DNA from: BPJO01 sp037189665
GTDB taxonomy: Bacteria; Planctomycetota; Phycisphaerae; Tepidisphaerales; Tepidisphaeraceae
Assembly (NCBI GenBank): GCA_037189665.1
Contig: JBBCIV010000171.1
Span: 1-10,546, forward strand
DNA length: 10,546 nucleotides
Reading direction: 5' to 3'
The position numbers were made by a program, and so were the translations under genes. Below are positions 5,621 through 10,546 of the stretch, piece after piece. The notes under the pieces were generated by a model, which was given only the letters and a program-made list of their open reading frames with translations, made no database searches and was not told the DNA's origin. Positions within the stretch are counted from its first letter, which is position 1, and every line of letters begins with the position of its first letter.

Positions 5621-7753
5621 ATGCACTTTTCGTCGGACTTTGAGAATGCCGGAATGCAGGCACACGAAAAACTGCTGCAGGATGTGGCGGCCGCAACGGT
5701 AGCCACGAGTGCGGACGATTTACAGGGGCTGGCCAAGATCCACGCGCTGATCGAGGCATTCCGCGCCTCGGTGCCGCCCACCGAACCCTGGTCCGCCATC
5801 GCCGCAACGGTGTCATCCAACGCCGGCGCATTGCTTGAGAAGATGATTCTCAGCGAGATCGCCGATTGCGACGCCGCGCTGCGTCAGGTCGGCGACATGA
5901 CCACCGAGCTGATCAAGCTCGCCCAGCAGGTTCACGCGTCTGATAACCTTCCCCCACCGCCCGAGCCCTCAGCATCGCCTGAGCCCGCCGCCGCTATTCC
6001 TGCTGCGGGGGCAACCAAAGAAGACGTTATCGATCCCAACGACTCCACCCTCGTCGCCGAGTTCATCCTTGAAGCCGGCGAGCACGTCGAGGCCTCCGAA
6101 GCCGCACTGCTGAAGCTCGATCAGGACGCCGGCGACACCGAATCAATCAATGCCCTGTTCCGCGCGTTCCACACCATCAAAGGCGTGGCCGGCTTTATCC
6201 GACTCGGGCAGATCGGGTCGCTGGCGCACGCGGTCGAAAACCTGATGGACCAGGCGCGCAGCGGATCGCTCCGCCTCGGCCCCGAAAGCATCGACGCGCT
6301 GCTGAAGGCCGTCGACCTGATGAAGGTGATGATCGCCGCCCTCGACCAGGCCCTTTCCGCCGGCGCCAAACCGCCGGTGCAATCCGGCCTCCCGGCGATG
6401 ATCAGCCTGCTGCACGACTGCGCCAACGGCACCGCCCCCAAAGTATCCGCCCCCGTTCCTGCGGCGCAACCCATGCCGGCAACGGAAGACGCGGAAATCC
6501 CCTCGCCCGCAAATAAGCCGACCGAATCCCGCTCCGCTGCCGCCGCGACGCAGTCGTCGAGCGAATCGGTCGTCAAAGTCTCCACCGAACGCCTCGATAG
6601 CCTCATCAATGCCATCGGCGAGCTTGTCATCGCGCAGGCGATGGTCAGCCAGGACGTCGCCTCGCTCGTGCCGGCCAGCCATCGCGTGGTGCGCGAGTTG
6701 ACGCAGGTCGGCAAGATCGCGCGGGAGCTGCAAGACCTGTCCATGAGCATGCGCATGGTGCCGATCCAGGGCGTGTTCCAGAAGATGTCGCGTCTGGCGC
6801 GCGATCTGGCCCGCAAGAGCGGCAAGGAATTCGACCTCGAACTCATCGGCGGCGAAACCGAGCTCGACCGTGGGCTCGTCGAGGCCGTCAGCGATCCGCT
6901 CGTGCACATGGTTCGCAACGCCGCCGACCACGGCATCGAGTGTCCCGATGATCGCGAGAAGGCCGGCAAGCCTCGGGCGGGCAAAATCCAGCTTCGCGCC
7001 TATCACCAGGCCGGCAACGTCGTCGTCGAAATCAAAGACGACGGCCGCGGGCTGAACAAGGCCAAGATCCTGAAGAAAGCCCAGGACCGCGGCATCGTCC
7101 CGCCGGGCAAAGAGCTGAGCGAGCAGGAAATCTTCAAGCTTATCATGTGCGCCGGCCTCTCCACCGCCGACAAGGTCACCGACGTCTCGGGGCGGGGCGT
7201 GGGGATGGACGTGGTGCTGAGAAACGTCGAATCGCTTCGCGGCCGCATCGATATCGAATCGCAGGAAGGCCAGGGATCGACCTTCACCATCCGCCTGCCG
7301 CTCACGCTCGCTGTGATCGACGGGCTCGTCGTCCGCGTCGGCGACCAGCGATACGTCATCCCCATCACCAGCATCGAACAAAGCCTTCGTCCCAAGCCCT
7401 CGCAGATCTCCACCATCCGCGACAGCGGTGAGATGTGCATGGTTCGCGACCACCTCGTGCCGGTCGTGCGGCTCCACCGCCTCTTCGGCGTGCAGCCGGT
7501 TCACGAAACGATTACCGATGCCATCCTCGTTATCGTGCAAAGCGGCCCGCTCCGCTGCAGCCTGATGGTGGACGAACTGCTCGGCCAGCAACAGGTGGTG
7601 ATCAAATCATTGGGCGACAGCCTCGGACCGATCGCCGGCGTGTCCGGCGGCGCGATCCTCGGCGACGGCAACGTGTGCCTCATCCTCGACGCGCCGGGCA
7701 TCATCATGTCCGCCTCGGGCGATCCAGGCTTCGCGGCGGCAATGCAATCCTGA
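5621..7753 (+). CDS. cheA: Chemotaxis histidine kinase CheA
   Basis: This 710-residue kinase takes signals from a receptor-CheW complex, autophosphorylates on a His and passes the phosphate to a response regulator. Domains in order: an unassigned mostly helical region at 1-115 and a Pro/Ala linker; an HPt (P1) domain at about 138-247 with the phospho-acceptor His184 in AFHTIKG; a low-complexity linker to about 315 in place of a recognisable P2 domain; P3 dimerisation from about 318 (STERLDSLINAIGELVIAQ); P4 ATPase with N box HMVRNAADHGIE (429-440), G1 DDGRGL (473-478) and G2 GRGVGMD (524-530); and a CheW-like P5 from about 561. There is no C-terminal receiver. All catalytic motifs look intact. 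The start at 5621 is the first ATG after an in-frame stop but has no clear ribosome site; ATG 5654 is an alternative. It leads the cheA-receptor-cheW cluster. Confidence 0.95.
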   Translation: MHFSSDFENAGMQAHEKLLQDVAAATVATSADDLQGLAKIHALIEAFRASVPPTEPWSAIAATVSSNAGALLEKMILSEIADCDAALRQVGDMTTELIKLAQQVHASDNLPPPPEPSASPEPAAAIPAAGATKEDVIDPNDSTLVAEFILEAGEHVEASEAALLKLDQDAGDTESINALFRAFHTIKGVAGFIRLGQIGSLAHAVENLMDQARSGSLRLGPESIDALLKAVDLMKVMIAALDQALSAGAKPPVQSGLPAMISLLHDCANGTAPKVSAPVPAAQPMPATEDAEIPSPANKPTESRSAAAATQSSSESVVKVSTERLDSLINAIGELVIAQAMVSQDVASLVPASHRVVRELTQVGKIARELQDLSMSMRMVPIQGVFQKMSRLARDLARKSGKEFDLELIGGETELDRGLVEAVSDPLVHMVRNAADHGIECPDDREKAGKPRAGKIQLRAYHQAGNVVVEIKDDGRGLNKAKILKKAQDRGIVPPGKELSEQEIFKLIMCAGLSTADKVTDVSGRGVGMDVVLRNVESLRGRIDIESQEGQGSTFTIRLPLTLAVIDGLVVRVGDQRYVIPITSIEQSLRPKPSQISTIRDSGEMCMVRDHLVPVVRLHRLFGVQPVHETITDAILVIVQSGPLRCSLMVDELLGQQQVVIKSLGDSLGPIAGVSGGAILGDGNVCLILDAPGIIMSASGDPGFAAAMQS

Positions 7754-7765
7754 TTGAACTGAAAC

Positions 7766-7795
7766 AAGGGGAACGAAGGGGAACGAAGGGGAACG
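7766..7795 (+). repeat. Three perfect tandem copies of a 10-bp unit
   Basis: AAGGGGAACG is repeated without error at 7766-7775, 7776-7785 and 7786-7795, in the 76-base gap between cheA and the receptor gene. Each copy holds a purine-rich GGGGA core resembling a ribosome binding site, but the last copy is 34 bases before the GTG start, too far to serve directly. Copy number may vary by replication slippage. Confidence 0.85.
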
Positions 7796-7829
7796 CAGTG
7801 GTCTGGTCGGAGATCAAGAAGATGAAAGT

Positions 7830-9830
7830 GTGACAGAGATGAAATTATCGACGAAGTTGGCCGCCGGGTTCGGGTCGGTTGTAGCCCTGACGGCGGTCCT
7901 CGGCGGTTTCTCGGTGTACGTGATGCGCGACGCCGCGATCACCGCAACTACGCTGGCGGAAGACCTGATGCCGCAAATCGAAGTCGGCAACGACATCGGC
8001 GATCTGGTCGCCCGCGCCCGTTTCGATTCGCGGGTTTACTCCCTCACCGGCGACCGCAAGGCGCTCGACGGCACGCGGGCCAGCCTGAACTCGCTTCGGC
8101 AGGAAATAAAGAAAGCCCAGGATTTCACCGCCGCCCGTCCGCAGATGACAGCGGAAGCAGAACTGATCCGCTCCGCGGCCATCGGCGTCGAAGACTACGC
8201 GAAGTTGATCGACGAAACCGAACGGGCCATCAACGGCATCGCAAGCTCATCGAAGTTGATGGACGACGAGGCGAGGAACATCGTCTCGAACATCGAGCAA
8301 CTTCAACTCCATCAGGCCGCCCTGATGGAAAAGGAAATCGGCGCCAACGCCGGCACCGCCAAGTTGCAGGAACGCCGGGAAAAGATGGTCCTCACGGCGC
8401 GCCTGCGAAACACCATCAACCAGATGCGCATCGACGCGCAAAAAGGCCAGGTCACGCACGACCTGAAGTTGCTTGGAGAAGGCGTCAAGAAATACGACGA
8501 AGTATCGGCCATCACCGGAAAGCTGCGATCGACGCTCATCGACCCGGTCGACATCAAGGAGCTTGAAACCATTGAGAAGAGCGCCGGCCAATATCGCGAC
8601 GCGATCGCGGCAGTGGCCCAGCAGTTCGAAAGTCTGGCCGACATCGGCAGCCGCCGCACCGGCGTCGCCGCGAAGGTGAACAAGAGCACCGACGAGTTGA
8701 TCGAGAAGGCGATCGTCACCGCAGGCACCGCTTCCACCGAGTCGGAAATGACGCTCGGCACGTCGTCCACGCTACAGGTGATCGGCACGACGATCGCCGT
8801 ACTCGTCGGTGCAACGCTCGCGGTCGTCATCGGCCGAGGCATCACCAAGCCGATCAACCGCGCGGTCAACAGCTTGCGCGAGGGATCGCAGCAGGTTGCG
8901 TCGGCGTCGTCGCAAGTGGCGGGCTCAAGCCAATCGCTCGCACAGGGCGCCAGCGAACAGGCCGCGGCGCTCGAGGAGACGACCAGCGCCTTGGAAGAGA
9001 TGAGCAGCATGACCCGCAAGAACGCCGATACCGCCCAGCAGGCCGCGGCGCTCAGCGAGCAGACCAAGGCGTCGGCAGACAAGAGCAATCAGGCCATGCA
9101 CCGCATGGCCGAGGCGATCAACGATATCCAGCAGAGCGCCGCCGAGACCGCCAAGATCATCAAGGTCATCGATGAGATCGCGTTCCAGACCAACCTGCTC
9201 GCGCTGAACGCCGCGGTCGAAGCCGCGCGGGCGGGCGAGGCGGGCAAGGGCTTCGCGGTCGTCGCCGAGGAAGTGCGCAACCTCGCGATGCGCAGCGCCG
9301 AGGCCGCCAAGAACACCTCGTCGATGATCGAGGACTCGGTCAACAACTCCAAGAAAGGCGTGGAGATCAGCGAGGAGGTCGCCAAGGCGCTGGCGGAGAT
9401 CACCACCGCCAGCACGCGGATGAACTCGCTGGTCGCCGAGATCGCCGCCGCCAGCAAGGAGCAGGCGCAGGGCATCGGGCAGATCAACGGTTCGGTGTCT
9501 CAGATGGACAAGGTGACCCAGAGCGCCGCCGCCAACGCCGAAGAGACGGCCGCCGCGTCGGAGGAACTCAGCGCTCAGGCCGAACAGATGGCGGCGGTCG
9601 TCGGCGATCTCGCCGCGATCGTCGGCAGCGTCCGTCCTGCCGTCGGCGCTCGCCGGGCGGCGCGGGTCGAGACGCACGAGCCGTCGTCTCTCGTCACCGC
9701 AATGCCTTCTCAGCCGGCAAAAAAACACGCCGCAACGAAGGCCGCCAAGAGCACGCCGGCAATGGAGTTTCCGCTCGACGATAACGAGCTGTCCGGCAAC
9801 TTTGACGACTTTAGCCGACGCGCTGCCTGA
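7830..9830 (+). CDS. Methyl-accepting chemotaxis protein, transmembrane
   Basis: This 666-residue receptor senses a stimulus outside the membrane and controls CheA. TM1 spans about residues 10-32, followed by a large, predicted helical periplasmic domain (about 33-312) whose size and sequence suggest a helical bimodular (HBM) type sensor; TM2 is at about 315-335. Only the first half of a HAMP domain (ITKPINRAVNSLREG) follows before the coiled coil. Two methylation consensus sites are visible: E382/E383 (AAALEETTSA) and E574/E575 (AANAEETAAA). The hairpin tip that contacts CheA and CheW is intact at about 448-470 (DEIAFQTNLLALNAAVEAAR). The tail is basic and then acidic, ending PLDDNELSGNFDDF..., with no NWETF-type CheR tether. 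GTG 7830 or ATG 7839 may be the start; neither has a strong ribosome site. It sits between cheA and cheW, so these are its likely partners. The ligand is unknown. Confidence 0.95.
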   Translation: MTEMKLSTKLAAGFGSVVALTAVLGGFSVYVMRDAAITATTLAEDLMPQIEVGNDIGDLVARARFDSRVYSLTGDRKALDGTRASLNSLRQEIKKAQDFTAARPQMTAEAELIRSAAIGVEDYAKLIDETERAINGIASSSKLMDDEARNIVSNIEQLQLHQAALMEKEIGANAGTAKLQERREKMVLTARLRNTINQMRIDAQKGQVTHDLKLLGEGVKKYDEVSAITGKLRSTLIDPVDIKELETIEKSAGQYRDAIAAVAQQFESLADIGSRRTGVAAKVNKSTDELIEKAIVTAGTASTESEMTLGTSSTLQVIGTTIAVLVGATLAVVIGRGITKPINRAVNSLREGSQQVASASSQVAGSSQSLAQGASEQAAALEETTSALEEMSSMTRKNADTAQQAAALSEQTKASADKSNQAMHRMAEAINDIQQSAAETAKIIKVIDEIAFQTNLLALNAAVEAARAGEAGKGFAVVAEEVRNLAMRSAEAAKNTSSMIEDSVNNSKKGVEISEEVAKALAEITTASTRMNSLVAEIAAASKEQAQGIGQINGSVSQMDKVTQSAAANAEETAAASEELSAQAEQMAAVVGDLAAIVGSVRPAVGARRAARVETHEPSSLVTAMPSQPAKKHAATKAAKSTPAMEFPLDDNELSGNFDDFSRRAA

Positions 9831-9850
9831 ATAACTTCGCCCCGCCGCGG

Positions 9851-9881
9851 CCGCTGGCGACGACGGATCGTCGTCCAGCGG
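9851..9881 (+). terminator. Hairpin between receptor gene and cheW
   Basis: CCGCTGG at 9851-9857 and ACGACG at 9860-9865 pair with CGTCGT at 9869-9874 and CCAGCGG at 9875-9881, giving 13 pairs with a 2-base bulge and a GAT loop. Two more G-C pairs extend the base. It lies 20 bases past the receptor stop, 85 bases before cheW. No T-run follows, so an mRNA-processing or attenuating hairpin is as likely as a true terminator. Confidence 0.45.
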
Positions 9882-9966
9882 CCCCGCGAGCGAACCCAGG
9901 TGTTTTCGAGAACAGCAACACAATCGATACCCCGGTCGGGTGTCACGAATGCAGAGGATCAGAAAG

Positions 9967-10491
9967 ATGAGCAACGCCACCCTCGAAGCCCCGCAAACCA
10001 TCGCCGGCGATCGCCGCCGCGGCGGAAAGTACCTCACGTTCTCGCTCGGCCGCGAGGAGTACGGCCTGGCGATCCTGAAGGTACGCGAGATCATCGGCCT
10101 GATGCAGATCACCGCCGTCCCGCGCGCCGCATCCTACGTGCGCGGCGTGATCAACCTGCGCGGGCAGGTCATCACCGTCATCGATCTGCGCGCCAAGTTC
10201 GGCATGGCGGACGTCGAGAAGACGGACCAGACGTGCATCATCGTCGTCGAGACGACCGTCGCCGGCCGGAAGATGAACACGGGAATCATCGTCGATCGCG
10301 TGCTGGAGGTCGTCGAGATCGCCGCCGAGCGCATCGAGGACACCCCCGCCATCGGCGATCACGAGGCGGCAGACTTCATCCTCGGCATCGGCAAGCTCGG
10401 CGAACGCGTTGCCATCCTGCTGGACATCGATCACGTCCTCGGCGGCGATCGCATGGCGACGCCCGCGGAGCAACTTCCGCTCGCGGCCTGA
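9967..10491 (+). CDS. cheW: Chemotaxis coupling protein CheW
   Basis: The 174-residue protein is a single CheW domain (about 21-165) after a short variable leader. Such proteins bridge receptor tips to the P5 domain of CheA in the cytoplasmic array. Visible family marks are KYLTFSLGREEYGLAI, VREIIGL, VPRAASYVRGVINLRGQVITVIDLR and the closing ERVAILLDIDHVL; the conserved RGVINLRG (residues 59-66) is intact. I chose ATG 9967 because AGAGGA lies 8 bases upstream; an upstream in-frame GTG at 9940 would add nine residues without family support. Length is normal for CheW. It is the last gene of the cheA-receptor-cheW cluster seen here and is followed by a strong hairpin, so the transcript probably ends there. 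Confidence 0.95.
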   Translation: MSNATLEAPQTIAGDRRRGGKYLTFSLGREEYGLAILKVREIIGLMQITAVPRAASYVRGVINLRGQVITVIDLRAKFGMADVEKTDQTCIIVVETTVAGRKMNTGIIVDRVLEVVEIAAERIEDTPAIGDHEAADFILGIGKLGERVAILLDIDHVLGGDRMATPAEQLPLAA

Positions 10492-10492
10492 T

Positions 10493-10546
10493 CGCCACGA
10501 TGTGCCGCCGCGGGTTCGTGCCAACCCGCGGCGGCACATCGTGGCG
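10493..10546 (+). terminator. Perfect 24-bp-arm hairpin after cheW
   Basis: Arms 10493-10516 and 10523-10546 are exact reverse complements with a 6-base loop (CGTGCC), beginning 1 base after the cheW stop. The stem is very GC-rich. The window ends at the last base of the right arm, so a following T-run, which would make it a standard intrinsic terminator, cannot be seen. Such long perfect arms could also belong to a dispersed palindromic repeat or a bidirectional terminator. Confidence 0.65.

Noticed and set aside
6143..7591. Long open frame (482 codons) on the minus strand inside cheA
   Set aside because: Its product is Asp/Arg/His/Gly-rich without any recognisable domain and lies wholly antisense to CheA, whose motifs are intact; such frames are common shadows in GC-rich genes.
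8925..10112. Minus-strand open frame of 395 codons across the receptor gene, the gap and the start of cheW
   Set aside because: It is antisense to two well-supported genes, and the product is a low-complexity Arg/Leu/Gly/Asp sequence typical of a coding shadow.

Overview
The window looks like a piece of a GC-rich planctomycete chromosome, most likely class Phycisphaerae. This is inferred from a combination of protein families: a PEP-CTERM protein built of autotransporter-type beta-strand repeats, a type II pseudopilin of the planctomycete style, and a GntR/LacI hybrid regulator, all beside polysaccharide-degradation genes. No rRNA or marker gene is present to confirm it. There are eight protein genes, five on the minus strand (left half) and three on the plus strand (right half), read away from each other from an AT-rich intergenic region at about 5413-5620. 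I saw no tRNA, rRNA, CRISPR array, insertion sequence or integrase.

Left half (minus strand, read right to left from 5412 to 1). The order is: a GntR-type DNA-binding regulator with a LacI/periplasmic-binding-protein sensor domain (4264-5412); a secreted PEP-CTERM protein with beta-strand repeats (2777-4180); a pseudopilin with an N-terminal methylation motif (1877-2695); a secreted CBM9-like carbohydrate-binding protein whose start codon overlaps the pseudopilin stop (1035-1877); and the N-terminal part of a secreted, multi-domain glycoside-hydrolase-like protein (1-939, cut by the window edge). Gaps are 95 bases or less and all genes share an orientation, so they may form one sugar-responsive surface and polysaccharide-use unit. 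A stable hairpin just after the regulator gene (4222-4256) may separate the regulator transcript from the rest.

Right half (plus strand, 5621-10491). This is a compact chemosensory cluster: cheA (5621-7753), a methyl-accepting chemotaxis protein (7830-9830) and cheW (9967-10491). Together they encode a receptor-coupler-kinase core. CheY, CheB, CheR and CheD are not in the window. The CheA carries about 135 residues in front of its phosphotransfer domain and has no recognisable CheY-binding P2 domain or receiver. The cluster ends in a perfect 24-bp-arm hairpin that reaches the last base of the window.

Intergenic DNA holds the most unusual signals: an array of TTGTCTA elements including a 12-bp-arm inverted repeat between the divergent units, a three-copy 10-bp tandem repeat before the receptor gene, and hairpins after the regulator, receptor and cheW genes. 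I do not see a clearly new biological system. The best leads are the CheA N-terminal region, the operator array, and the grouping of regulator, PEP-CTERM protein, pseudopilin and CBM9 protein as a repeated planctomycete module.
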